DNA of 64,000 bases from assembly GCA_963778385.1 (NCBI GenBank), contig CAVZUA010000002.1, positions 62,001-126,000 of the forward strand. The letters are read 5' to 3'. The first letter of the stretch is position 1. Each line of letters begins with the position of its first letter. Position numbers and translations under genes: made by a program. This DNA comes from DATARH01 sp963778385 (GTDB lineage Bacteria > Pseudomonadota > Alphaproteobacteria > ATCC43930 > CGMCC-115725). The notes beneath the pieces are model-generated. The model saw nothing but the letters and a program-made list of their open reading frames with translations. It was not told where the DNA came from and searched no databases. Of this stretch, positions 17,374 through 26,550 are shown one piece after another.

Positions 17374-19029
17374 TCAGGTCGCGCTGCCGCGGGCGCAAAA
17401 GCAAGACACCGATACGGCCTGGTCAGCGCGCGCGGCGGCGAAGTCCAGTCGCTGTCTGATCAGCGCGGCCTCCGCAACCTCGCCGCGCCGCTGAAGGCAG
17501 TCCAGCAACCCGCGCAGAGCCCATAGATTGTCGGGATGGATCTGGGCGCGTGGCAGGGTTCCGCCGAGGCCGAGATCCTCCCGATAGATGGTCTCGGCCT
17601 CTGCCACTTGCCCCTGCTCCAGGAGAAGCGCACCGAGCGCATGGCGGATTGGCTGCATCCAGCCCCAAGGCTCGTCGTAGGGTAACGCGTCCTCCCGCGC
17701 GATCGCGGCGCGCAGATGGGCGAAGGCTGCGTCGTGCTCGCCGCGGCGGTAGGCGATCTCGCCTTCCAACATCTCCTCGGCCACCTCCAGCAGTTGCACG
17801 CAAGGCACATTGTGCAGGTACCGTGACGTAGGCACCCGTTTCGCGGCCTCGCGAAATAGCACCTGTTCCACTTCTGCTGCCGGGACCTCGCCGAGCGCAG
17901 CGTGGCCAACGCCCTTGGCGTAATGGATCATCGCCGTGGTGTTGCAATAAAGGTCGCGGTCGGCCGGCAGATCCTGCGCGACGATCTCGTGCCATTTGCC
18001 GAAACGGATCAGTACATGTTGTCGGATCGAAGCATAGCTCTCGAAGAAATCCGCCATTGGCGGTGAGGGGATGCGCAGCATCTCCTCGGGCATCGTTTCG
18101 ATCAGCTCATCGGCGGCAGCGATGGCGGGGGCGTATTGGCCCAGGAACATCGCCCCGTAAGCGGCGAAGTGGTAATTGTGGACCCGGTAGCCCGAATAGA
18201 AATTCATCGGACCGGCGCGGTCGTAGAACTTTCGGTCGGCGACGATCGCTTTCTGGTTCCAGAGCATCGCGTCTCGGTAATGGCCGCACTGTATGTCGAT
18301 ATGGGTGGGCATGTGCGTCAGGTGGCCCATGTCGGGTGACAACTCGCGCAATCGGTCGCCAGTTGCCAGCGCCACCTCCGGATGCGGTGACATTTCCATC
18401 AAGTGGACGTGCAGATGCAAAAGACCGGGATGATTCACGGCCCCGGGCAGATCGCGAAGAGCGGACTCAAGCACCTCGCGCGCCTCGAGTGTGCCGGCGT
18501 CAGGCGCCGGCTCGCCGGTACGCAGGTCCCACATGCGCCAAGGTGTGCGGTTGAGGATCGCTTCCGCAAAGATCGCGCGTAGATCGAGGTCATCGGGGTG
18601 CGCTTGATGCGCGAGGCGCATGGCATCGGCAAAGGCATCATTCCAGGGACGCTGGTCGTCGATGGGATCGCGTTGCGGATAGCGAGCCGGCAGGGCCTCA
18701 ATTAGTGCGCGTTCGGGCGCCGTAACATGGTCGCTGACGGCGAGCGCCGTGCGGGCGGAATCATGCGCGCGAGCGAGCGCCGCGGCCTTACCGGCGGGGT
18801 CTTGCAGTTCCCAGGGGTAGTTGTAGTTCGGTCCGGCGGCGTAGCCGATACCCCAATGGGCCATCGCGCAGTTCGGATCGATCTCCAGCGCTTTCTCAAA
18901 GCAGCGGATAGCCTCTTCGTGATGGAAACCAAAACACCAGTTGAGGCCACGGTCGAACCAGCGCTGCGCATCCGCCGAAGCGGTCGTCACTTTCCGGGAG
19001 TACGAGCCAACATCATAAGGATAGTCCAT
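17374..19029 (-). CDS. TPR repeat protein
   Basis: The 551-aa product is predominantly helical with tetratricopeptide repeats: near the N-terminus FHHEEAIRCFEKALEIDPN followed by AHWGIGYA, and near the C-terminus GEHDAAFAHLRAAIARED, then EQGQVAEAETIYREDLGL. The middle holds conserved His-rich segments (HLHVHLMEMSPHPE, MPTHIDIQCGHY) that could bind metal, but that is a guess. No signal peptide, so probably cytoplasmic. GGGGGG precedes the ATG. The family occurs widely in Proteobacteria with no assigned role. Partner proteins cannot be read from sequence. Confidence 0.75.
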   Translation of the reverse strand: MDYPYDVGSYSRKVTTASADAQRWFDRGLNWCFGFHHEEAIRCFEKALEIDPNCAMAHWGIGYAAGPNYNYPWELQDPAGKAAALARAHDSARTALAVSDHVTAPERALIEALPARYPQRDPIDDQRPWNDAFADAMRLAHQAHPDDLDLRAIFAEAILNRTPWRMWDLRTGEPAPDAGTLEAREVLESALRDLPGAVNHPGLLHLHVHLMEMSPHPEVALATGDRLRELSPDMGHLTHMPTHIDIQCGHYRDAMLWNQKAIVADRKFYDRAGPMNFYSGYRVHNYHFAAYGAMFLGQYAPAIAAADELIETMPEEMLRIPSPPMADFFESYASIRQHVLIRFGKWHEIVAQDLPADRDLYCNTTAMIHYAKGVGHAALGEVPAAEVEQVLFREAAKRVPTSRYLHNVPCVQLLEVAEEMLEGEIAYRRGEHDAAFAHLRAAIAREDALPYDEPWGWMQPIRHALGALLLEQGQVAEAETIYREDLGLGGTLPRAQIHPDNLWALRGLLDCLQRRGEVAEAALIRQRLDFAAARADQAVSVSCFCARGSAT

Positions 19030-19472
19030 GTTGCCCCCCGTCCGTCTCTACGGGTCGATCCTCGAACCCGCAGCATCGGGCGTTGGCGCTGTCTACTCAA
19101 GCGCAAAGCCGCAACTTGCCATAAACAAGAATCTGCCTGGGTGGTCCGGTCGCGCCATCCGGGATGGCGGGAGCGGGCGCCCGGCTGATCACGGCGGCCG
19201 GGGCGCCGATGGCCGGTGTCGACCCCCACCTGAGGTCCCGACGAATGTCTTGTACGGGGCATCAAGACCAGTTCCCGTCGCCCGTGGTGAGCGTCTGCTA
19301 TCAGTTCAGTTAAGAGACCCTCGCTAGGGCGCACGGGAATGGGCGAGACGCGCCGTAAAAGATCGCTGCTTAGGTTCGAATGCGTTCCAAAGGCTGTCGC
19401 CCGTTTAAGATACAGAGCCATCGCCGACACAGCTGCGGTTCCGGCGACGCCGCGGCTGAACGCCTTATTCGA
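19030..19472. other. Intergenic region, nothing recognised
   Basis: The 443-bp gap between the TPR gene and the second deacetylase (both minus strand) holds no convincing gene, RNA or repeat. It should carry the TPR gene promoter. Confidence 0.4.
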
Positions 19473-20147
19473 TCACGCGCGATCGAACCAGGAAGGATCA
19501 GTGATCTCCCAAGTTACGTAGGACGAAATCGTCACGAAACGATAGCTACGCGATTTGAAGTTCCGAATAATGGCCGGTACCGCTTCCACGGTCGTCGGAT
19601 GGATATCGTGCAACAGCACGATGCCGCCTTCACTTGTGGCTGCCGCCCGTTCGACCGCAGGCGTGCTTCGGGTCTTCCAATCGAGCGTATCGACATCCCA
19701 CAGCATAAAGGGGTGAGGTAAAGCCAATTCGCTCAGCCTATCATTCATGGCCCCGTAGGGTGGTCTGAGCGTGTTAGGGACGTCTCCCGTCAGATCATTT
19801 AGCAGAGCGTCGGTCCGAGAAATCTCTTCTGCCGCCTGCGCGAGCGAAACGCGGGTGAGCACGGGATGGCTCCAGGTGTGATTCCCAATCTCATGACCGG
19901 CGCCGAACGCCCGGCGGATGATGTCCGGACGTTGGGCAGCACACGACCCGATGACAAAAAATGTTGCCGAGATCCTCTCGCGCTCCAGTATATCGAGCAA
20001 CCTCGGCGTCAGATCAGGATGGGGACCGTCGTCGAATGTCAGCGCTACCGTACGATCGCCGGCGGCGCTTTCCGCGGCATGCAGCGTCGATCCGATACCG
20101 CAAAATGCCAGCGTGGCCAACGACGCGAGCGCATTTCGCCTAAGCAT
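19473..20147 (-). CDS. Secreted polysaccharide deacetylase (NodB/chitooligosaccharide type)
   Basis: The start at 20147 follows a GAGGAG site and gives a 224-aa product with a Sec-type signal (LRRNALASLATLAFCG ... LHA). All five NodB motifs are canonical: LTFDDGPHP (catalytic base and metal Asp), GNHTWSHP (metal His pair), RPPYG, WDVDTLDW and LLHDIH with the catalytic His. It should remove acetyl groups from GlcNAc- or MurNAc-containing polymers in the periplasm or outside. An upstream in-frame ATG at 20207 lacks a good site. Confidence 0.88.
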   Translation of the reverse strand: MLRRNALASLATLAFCGIGSTLHAAESAAGDRTVALTFDDGPHPDLTPRLLDILERERISATFFVIGSCAAQRPDIIRRAFGAGHEIGNHTWSHPVLTRVSLAQAAEEISRTDALLNDLTGDVPNTLRPPYGAMNDRLSELALPHPFMLWDVDTLDWKTRSTPAVERAAATSEGGIVLLHDIHPTTVEAVPAIIRNFKSRSYRFVTISSYVTWEITDPSWFDRA

Positions 20148-20366
20148 ACGACTCTCCTCGTTGCCGCGAGGACAGTCATCCGCTAGATCCAGGAGGAAGA
20201 CAACCAATAAGTTGAATCAGATACTCTGTTGCTTCCCGCAAGAAAACGGGACGTTGTGTTGAAAAACGCAGCGTTGGGAACGTGCCAGCGCGGTCCGTCG
20301 CCTTTGGTCACGTGCCGCGCTTCCCTCGATTGGCGCGATTTTCTTCCAGCATCGCGCCACAGGACC

Positions 20367-20549
20367 ATGGACAAGGACCAGGTTGCGGGTGCCGCGCATC
20401 AGGCAAAGGGGTCTATCAAGGAAGCCGTTGGCAAGGTGACCGGCGACACCAAAACGAAGGCTGAGGGTGCCGCCGAGAAGACCGCAGGCAAAGTCCAGAA
20501 TGCCATAGGCGGGGCCAAGGATGCGGCACGCGGAGCGCTGAAGAAATAA
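20367..20549 (+). CDS. CsbD family stress-response protein
   Basis: The 60-aa product starts DKDQVAGAAHQAKGSIKEA, then GKVTGDTKTKAEG and ends ARGALKK. Repeated Gly-Lys-Ala heptads, high charge and length match the CsbD family, small soluble, probably partly disordered proteins induced by general stress. The start is set by family alignment, since an in-frame codon at 20229 would add unrelated residues. The ribosome-binding site (ACAGGACC) is weak. Confidence 0.88.
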   Translation: MDKDQVAGAAHQAKGSIKEAVGKVTGDTKTKAEGAAEKTAGKVQNAIGGAKDAARGALKK

Positions 20550-20574
20550 ATGGCTGGTCCGGGCGTTCTCGGGT

Positions 20575-20600
20575 TGGCCTGTCATTAAGATGGCAGGCCA
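20575..20600 (+). terminator. Hairpin downstream of csbD
   Basis: An 11-bp inverted repeat (TGGCCTGTCAT / ATGGCAGGCCA, one G-T pair, TAAG loop) starts 26 nt after the CsbD stop. No U-tract follows, so it may stabilise the mRNA 3' end or act with Rho. Confidence 0.45.
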
Positions 20601-20765
20601 CCCTGATCGCGAATCTGCATCTGATCGATTCCCTCGATTAGCCGTGCCCTTCAGCCGGTCGGTGTTCCATGACTGTCCACGGGCATCCGTGGTTGTTCAT
20701 TGGACAAATCTTGGACAAATTGGTCGATCGGCACTGATCTTATCTATCTAATATTTTGATTTTAT

Positions 20766-20815
20766 TGGCGTCCCCAAGGGGATTCGAACCCCTGTTACCG
20801 CCGTGAAAAAGCGGT
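20766..20815 (-). tRNA. tRNA-Glu(TTC) 3' portion only: putative att site
   Basis: Read on the minus strand, the sequence has an anticodon arm with TTC (CCGCTTTTTCACGGCGG), the variable loop, a perfect T-arm (AGGGGTTCGAATCCCCT), the acceptor 3' strand GGGGAC and an encoded CCA at 20768-20766. This matches bacterial tRNA-Glu from the anticodon stem to the 3' end. Upstream of 20815 the acceptor 5' strand and D-arm are replaced by unrelated sequence, so the gene cannot give a functional tRNA. Tyrosine integrases use exactly this tRNA part as attachment site, and phage terminase sequence starts 20 bp away. Confidence 0.75.
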
Positions 20816-20835
20816 CGCAAGGCGCTCGGCATCGG

Positions 20836-22035
20836 TCATTCGAGATACCCGAGCGACGCGAGTTTGGCAGCGTCGTCCTCGCTCATAATTTGGCGTCCAA
20901 ACTCAAGGTATCGGGATTTCCCGTGGAGCCAGACCCGTTCGCGCACGACCACAATGAGCTCCCCCGGACGAGGATGTAGATCGTCTTCGGCGTCAGCGGG
21001 CTCCGGAGACAGGTCAATGGACCGGACGCCACCAAAGAATTGACGGCTCATTCCCCGCAGGTAGCGAATGGTTTTGATCGAGCGACTGTCATGGGCCCGC
21101 CAACATGCAAGGCTGAGCGCGAGGATCAAGTCGTCGTGAGAACCCGCTCGCGCGCCAAAGCGCCAGGCGCCAGTGTCGGTGTGGTTGCCATGGAACGCTT
21201 GAAATTCGGCACCAAGAACCTTGGCTTCGGCTAGGGCCTCGGCGATATGCAGGCGGTCGGCGTTTAACAGTGTCAATACGCTGGAGACCAGCGTCACCTT
21301 CGGCACCGACCAGAAACCAGGTTCGGTTTCAACCGCAACTGCATTACCACCGGTGATCGTCACGCCGGTGTGGGCGATGCCGCGCTCGACAAACAAGTCC
21401 GAGACCGGGCGGCCGACACCGGTGAAATCGACGACCACTTCGCAGCGGCTCCGCAGCAACGGCCGCGCCAACAGATCGGCAACCGCGGACACGATTGCGG
21501 GATAGCGCGTGCGCAGCGGTAGCCTCTCCAGATGGATCACCTGGTGCACGGGCATCGCGCGGTCGGTTAGGACGCGCGTAACAGCGATTGCGGTCGGGTC
21601 AACGGCCTGACCGGGGTCAACGCCGATGAAGAAGCGATCCGTAGCGGAAAATTCGGTCAGCTGCATATCGGAAACAATGTCGGCACGTCAGAGCGCATCG
21701 CCCGCTCGATTAGCTCGGTTGCGAAAACCTGCATCCCGTCATCGTAGAATTCGCACAGGTACTCTTGCCCGAACAGCAGAGGACCGAGCGCTTCGCGCTC
21801 GGCTTCCAGGAAGGCGGGGTCGATGCGCGGGCAGTCGGTGCTCTTGATCGAGATCCGCTGCCAGCCCATGCCGCGCAGCCATTGTTCGTAAAACCAGCCG
21901 CGCTTGCCGGCTGGGGTGGTCAGGGCGAACAGGGAGCCGTTGGAGACCGCGAGCATCGGACGGGTCGCAGCGAGCAGGTCATCGTCGACGCGCGCGGCTT
22001 CGTCGATCACGCCGCCATATCGCGATCGACGGCGT
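20836..22035 (-). pseudogene. Phage terminase large subunit remnant, two overlapping frames
   Basis: The upstream piece (about 22035-21657) starts at the ATPase Walker B (GVIDEAARVDDDLL), then motif III (LFALTTPAGKRGWFYEQW) and FGQEYLCEFYDD. The downstream piece (21666-20836) is the RNase H-like nuclease domain: FFIGVDPGQAVDPTAIA (first metal Asp), VVDFTGVGRPVSDLF (second) and SHDDLILALSLA (third). Their frames overlap by 10 nt, where a single indel would restore one protein. Walker A and the whole N-terminus are missing; sequence beyond about 22035 belongs to a truncated hydrolase. This is the only recognisable prophage structural-packaging gene here. Confidence 0.75.
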
Positions 22036-22504
22036 AAAGAGTCGCGATACCGCCCATCGAATGGCCGAGAACGGCGATCCGCGTCGCATCGACGAAAAAC
22101 TGCTGCGCCAGGTAACGCAACGCTGCGTACGCGTCGAACGCCTGTTCCTGATACCCGCTGCGGGTGCAGCGGTCGGCAACGCCGCGCGGCCCCAGGCTGT
22201 CGACCGCCAGCGCCACATAACCCCACGAACCGAGGCGATCGGCAACCTTGGCCGAGTGGCTGGAAATGCCGCTACAGCCATGCAGCACAACAACCGCTGG
22301 GTATTGGACGACGCTGGGGGCGCCCCCACCGCCGCCGAGGAGTGCGGACAATCCTCTGTCTGGCCGCGCGAGATAGCCGACCAGCTTAGGCGCCTGTTCA
22401 GAAACATTGGGGAACTCGACTAGCGATCCGGCCGACGCGAGCCGGGTGCCCAGCAATGAAGCAAGCCCGATCGCAAGCAGGGATCTCCGCAAACTGACTC
22501 TCAT
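22007..22504 (-). pseudogene. Dienelactone hydrolase-family protein, 3' truncated
   Basis: The frame begins at ATG 22504 with a signal-like helix (RRSLLAIGLASLLG ... LASA). It continues with AVVVLHGCSGISSHSAK (oxyanion region), the LGSWGYVALAVDS strand and IAVLGHSMGGIATLYA, the nucleophile elbow. It ends at about residue 165, before the Asp and His of the triad, where terminase sequence takes over. Intact relatives are about 280-300 aa. The start ATG overlaps the stop of the adjacent IS630 transposase in ATGA, so the IS inserted right at the promoter side. Confidence 0.75.
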
Positions 22505-23589
22505 CGGGCCACGCCAAAAGTGCTTAAAGCCTGTTTCCCGCGCCGGACCTTCTCGATGATCGCGTCGGGATCGGCGGTCCAGGTGAAGGGCTTCGGATTT
22601 TTGTTGGTCTCGGCGAGGTAGCGGTTGATCGCGGTCTGAAGATCGACGATGCCTTTGAAGATCCCCCGCTTGAGCCGTTGTCGCGTCAGCTTGGCGAAGA
22701 AGCCCTCGATGGCATTGAGCCATGACGCCGAGGTCGGAGTGAAGTGGAAGTGGAACCGTGGATGCCGTTCGAGCCACGCACGGACTTTCGGATGCTTGTG
22801 GGTGGCGTAGTTGTCGACGATCAGATGGAGTTCCCGCCCCGCCGGAATCTCGCGATTGATCTTGTTGAGGAAGCGAATGAATTCCTGGTGCCGGTGGCGC
22901 GCCATGCATTGTCCGATGACGCGGCCTTCCAGCACGTCGAGCGCGGCGAACAGCGTTGTCGTGCCGTGACGTTTGTAATCGTGCGTCATCGTCCCGCAGC
23001 GGCCCTTCTTCATCGGCAGTCCCGGCTGGGTGCGATCGAGCGCCTGGATCTGTGACTTCTCATCAACCGACAGCACCACCGCGTGCTCGGGCGGATCGAC
23101 GTAGAGGCCGACGACATCCTGCACCTTGGCGGCGAACTTCGGGTCGGTCGAGAGCTTGAAAGTCTTGATCCGGTGCGGTTTCAGGCCGTGGGCTGCCCAG
23201 ATCCGCTGCACGCTGCGATGGCTGACACCGGCGGCCTTGGCCATCGCCCGACAGGTCCAGTGTGTCGCTTCGCCCGGCGGTTCGGCCAGCGTCATTGCGA
23301 CCACCTGCTCGATTGTCGCCGGAGGCAGCGGCGCTTTGCCGGCGGGCCGCGTCGCGTCGTGCAGCAGACCATCCACCCCCTCGGCCATGAAGCGCGCCTG
23401 CCAGCGCCAAATCGTTGGTTTGCCTCTGCCGGTCAGCCGCTGGATAGCCATCGTGCCGACCCCAACCGCGCTCAGCAACACAATCCGCGCCCGCCACACA
23501 TGCTTCTGCGAACTGCTTCCCCTGCCGACAATCGCCTCAAGCCGATCACGGTCGCCCGGACCAAGCCGGACCTCAATCCCTTTCCTCAT
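22501..23589 (-). CDS. IS630-family transposase (element A)
   Basis: The start at 23589 is chosen by family alignment (RKGIEVRLGPGDRDRLEAI). The 362-aa protein has N-terminal HTH domains (GKPTIWRWQARF) and then the DDE core: VLSVDEKSQIQALDR (first Asp), HLIVDNYATHKHPKV (second) and FTPTSASWLNAIEGFF (Glu). The length and all three catalytic residues indicate an intact enzyme. The last residues QALSTFGVAR may be host sequence read through, since family members usually end shortly after KRGKQAL. IS630 elements insert at TA. I did not resolve the terminal repeats. Confidence 0.88.
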   Translation of the reverse strand: MRKGIEVRLGPGDRDRLEAIVGRGSSSQKHVWRARIVLLSAVGVGTMAIQRLTGRGKPTIWRWQARFMAEGVDGLLHDATRPAGKAPLPPATIEQVVAMTLAEPPGEATHWTCRAMAKAAGVSHRSVQRIWAAHGLKPHRIKTFKLSTDPKFAAKVQDVVGLYVDPPEHAVVLSVDEKSQIQALDRTQPGLPMKKGRCGTMTHDYKRHGTTTLFAALDVLEGRVIGQCMARHRHQEFIRFLNKINREIPAGRELHLIVDNYATHKHPKVRAWLERHPRFHFHFTPTSASWLNAIEGFFAKLTRQRLKRGIFKGIVDLQTAINRYLAETNKNPKPFTWTADPDAIIEKVRRGKQALSTFGVAR

Positions 23590-23719
23590 CCAGCCAGATT
23601 CGCATATCCGCGCGCAGGCTGGAATCATCCGTCAGCGCCGATCCACTAGTCGCTTCCGTCATTGATTTTGTGAGGGTTCTCTGAATTGATGTCCGCGTCA
23701 CCAGCGACGGAGCGGAGAC

Positions 23720-24870
23720 GTGGGCAGCAAAGAGAGCGCAGTAAAGAAATACATTGTGACACTCAGCGATACGGAGCGGGAGAAGCTCAACGCCCTTATC
23801 CATAGCGGGAAACATCCGGCACAAAAGCTGCTGAAGGCCCGCATTCTGTTGAAAGCCGATACCTCGGACGGTGGTGAAGGCTGGAGCGACAGCGAGATTG
23901 CAGCGGCGCTCGAGACCAGTGTCGCCACGGTTGCCAGGACGCGCCAGCGGCTGGTCGAAGAGGGGTTGGAGGCGGCCCTGATTCGCAAGCATTCGGCGAA
24001 TTCGGCGAGGCGGCGGATCTTCGATGGGGCGGCCGAGGCCAGGTTAATCGCGTTGGCCTGTTCCAAACCGCCGGCCGGCCGCGCACGCTGGACATTGCAA
24101 CTGTTGGAAGAGGCGGTCGTCGAACTGAAGATCGTCGAACGGGCCAGCGACAACACGATCGGGCGGACGCTGAAAAAAACACTCTCAAGCCGCATCTGAA
24201 GCAGCAATGGGTCATCCCGCCGGACGCCAACGCCGCCTTTGTTGCCGCCATGGAAGACGTCTTGGAGGTTTATCAACGGCCCTATGATCGGCAACGTCCC
24301 CTGGTCTGCCTCGACGAGACCTCAAAGCAACTCATTGCCGAAACGCGCGTGCCGATCGCGGCGAAACCCGGACGGCCCGGCCGGCACGATTACGAATACC
24401 GACGCAATGGGACGGCCAATCTGTTCATGATGTTCGCGCCACTGGAAGGCTGGCGGCACGTCAAGGTCACCGACCGTCACACGGCGATGGATTATGCCCA
24501 GGTGCTCAAGGAATTATCCGACACGCACTTCCCCGGTTCAGCAAAAATCGTGCTCGTCCAGGACAACCTGAACACGCACAAGCCAGCTTCGCTGTACGAA
24601 GCCTTTCCCCCCGCCGAAGCCCGCCGGCTCGTCGAACGGTTCGAGTGGCACTACACACCAAAACACGGGAGTTGGCTCGACATGGCGGAATTTGAACTCA
24701 GCGTTCTCTCCTCCCAATGCCTCGACCGCCGCATCCCCGATCAGCGGGTGTTGAAGGACGAAGTCGAGGCATGGGAAGCTGACCGCAACAGGAAGCACGC
24801 CAAGGCGAATTGGCAGTTCACCACCGCCGACGCGCGGGTCAAACTGAGCAGGTTGTACCCCGCACTATGA
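23720..24870 (+). mobile_element. IS630-family transposase in two frames (element B)
   Basis: The first frame (GTG 23720 to 24199, 159 aa) has the HTH part (WSDSEIAAALETSVATVART). The second frame (to 24870) carries the DDE core: RPLVCLDETSKQL (Asp), KIVLVQDNLNTHKP (Asp) and GSWLDMAEFELSV (Glu). The switch is at an A7 run ending at 24179. A -1 shift there gives KNTLKPHLKQQWVIPPD and joins the two halves without loss. Many IS630 elements use -1 frameshifting on A-runs, so this may be functional. Otherwise it is a 1-nt indel. Element B differs clearly from element A and points the opposite way. Confidence 0.82.
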
Positions 24871-24892
24871 ACGACTCGGCCGACTAGGGTCC

Positions 24893-25618
24893 TTGGTCGT
24901 AGGCCTGCGGGGCGAAATCGAGATTAGCGCGGCCTGCGGTGTTGAAGCGGCTCAGTCCCTACTGAACGAGGAGTTCTTCGATGCGGTGATGGTTGATGTT
25001 CGAGAATGGTCACAGAGCGCTATCGCATTCATTCATTCAGTACAAGTGAATTTGCCGACTACACCTGTTCTTGCATTAGGAACGGAACGAAATTTCGGAG
25101 ATCTGGGAACTGCGTTCTTTGGGCCTCGCATCAAAGTGATCATAGCCGCATCGGAAAGCGTTACGGATCTCTTTCAGGCAGTCATCACGGGTATACTGAC
25201 CATGAGTTGGAAATATCGCCCTCTTTCGCTCCAAAGACCTACTAAGCGAGCTGTCGATTATTTTGGGAAACACTACGCGGAGATTGCTCACGGGCGTCAT
25301 CTTGCTCGACATGCAAATGTGAACTTCTATCATCTCGCTCATCTTTTCCGAAATGATTTGAATACGTCTGTCAAGGAATATATGACCCAAGTGCGAGTGG
25401 AGGTTGCTCGGCAACTCTTACTTGGGACTGAAGACAAAATTGAGGTTATTGCGGAGCGTGTGGGGTTCAGTGACGCCTCACATCTTTCCCGAACGTTTTT
25501 GAGGTGCTTTGGAAAGCGACCTGGCGAATATCGTCACCGGCCCCATCACACTCGGTTGAGCTTCCCTAAAATAACACCGGTTTCGTCCAAATGTCTCTGC
25601 GCTTACATCGCCTCTTGA
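24893..25618 (+). pseudogene. AraC-family regulator with receiver-like N-terminus, probably 5' truncated
   Basis: The readable frame (from a TTG at 24893) has a receiver-like half (FFDAVMVDVREWSQS, LPTTPVLALG) and a typical AraC/XylS C-terminus: VARQLLLGTEDKIEVIAERV, then GFSDASHLSRTFLRCFGKRPGEYR (both HTH motifs shown in two pieces). The first strand and acidic pocket of the receiver are missing, and IS630 element B ends about 20 bp upstream. The frame remains open upstream without a good start, so the IS probably removed the 5' end. Base composition is distinctly lower in GC than the flanks. Confidence 0.65.
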
Positions 25619-25962
25619 CGGGTTTTTTGGGATGTAGGTACCGACAAAAAGCTTCATCTCGGGACACGCGGATTGTCAACGCGCTTCCTACTGGCGTCTG
25701 TAAGACCCGTTAGGTGCGCCAAAACTAGCCTGGCAGCTTTGAAACGCAACGCCCAGCATATCTCGTCAGAACCTGGAAGATGGAGAGCGCGACGGAAATA
25801 TCAAAATATCCACCACATTCGCACCCCTATTCATTGAAAGCGTTCCAAACGCATTCATCATCCGATCGGTGCACGCGAACTGACGAACGCCAGTGTTGGC
25901 GTCTGACCAAGCGTATGAAGTATCTTGTTGAGGCCGGAGCCTACTGACACATCGAGGTGGCC
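25619..25962. other. AT-richer intergenic region
   Basis: I see no gene, tRNA or clear repeat. The composition is close to balanced AT/GC, as in the preceding regulator gene, which supports a foreign origin for 24.9-26.3 kb. Confidence 0.4.
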
Positions 25963-26151
25963 ATGATTGTTCAAGATCGGCAAACTTACTTGGATATAGA
26001 AAATGATCAGGCCGACGATTTTCTTTACATTTTGAGAGCCAAGTTGGGTCACTTGGAGTCCGCGAACCTGACGGATGGCCTAGTGAAGGTTATCATCCGA
26101 ATGTGGCAGGCGGAGGGTTGCCGAGAAGCGGTGCTGAGAGCCCTCGACTAG
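25963..26151 (+). CDS. Small hypothetical protein
   Basis: A 62-aa frame with ATG preceded by ATCGAGGTGG. It reads IVQDRQTYLDIENDQADDFL and then LGHLESANLTDGLVK. It has no recognisable domain, signal or membrane segment. The start site and non-random composition make it a plausible small gene, but it may also be chance. Confidence 0.35.
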   Translation: MIVQDRQTYLDIENDQADDFLYILRAKLGHLESANLTDGLVKVIIRMWQAEGCREAVLRALD

Positions 26152-26550
26152 ATGTTCACGCATGCGCACCGAGGTACTGTCGATCATCTCCATATGCCGT
26201 CGTAAGCGGTCGTGACGGCAGCCAAAGTGCGGTGATTGCCCTGGAATTGGTTAGGGTTACTGCCGCATAAGACGATGGCCGCTCGCGCTACGCGCCTCCA
26301 CTCATGGACGCTCTTGTAGAAATCCTTGCGTCGCTCAAGTCGAAGGAAGGTCGGCTAGAGCCGTGGATGGCTATAGCTTTCGTACCCGCCCTACCCTCTC
26401 AGTTGTGGAATTGCGACGCTGACCGGCCATCATTCTACGCGCCGACCGTCGATAAACTCGACACATTATCAGTGTAGTCACTCCTTACCGTTCGGTAGCG
26501 GGCCTACCTGCAGCGTTTTACACCGATGTCACGCGCGGTAGTGGAAGCGG
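26152..26550. other. Intergenic region, nothing recognised
   Basis: No supported gene. A few short frames are open on both strands, none with a start site and recognisable product. Confidence 0.4.
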
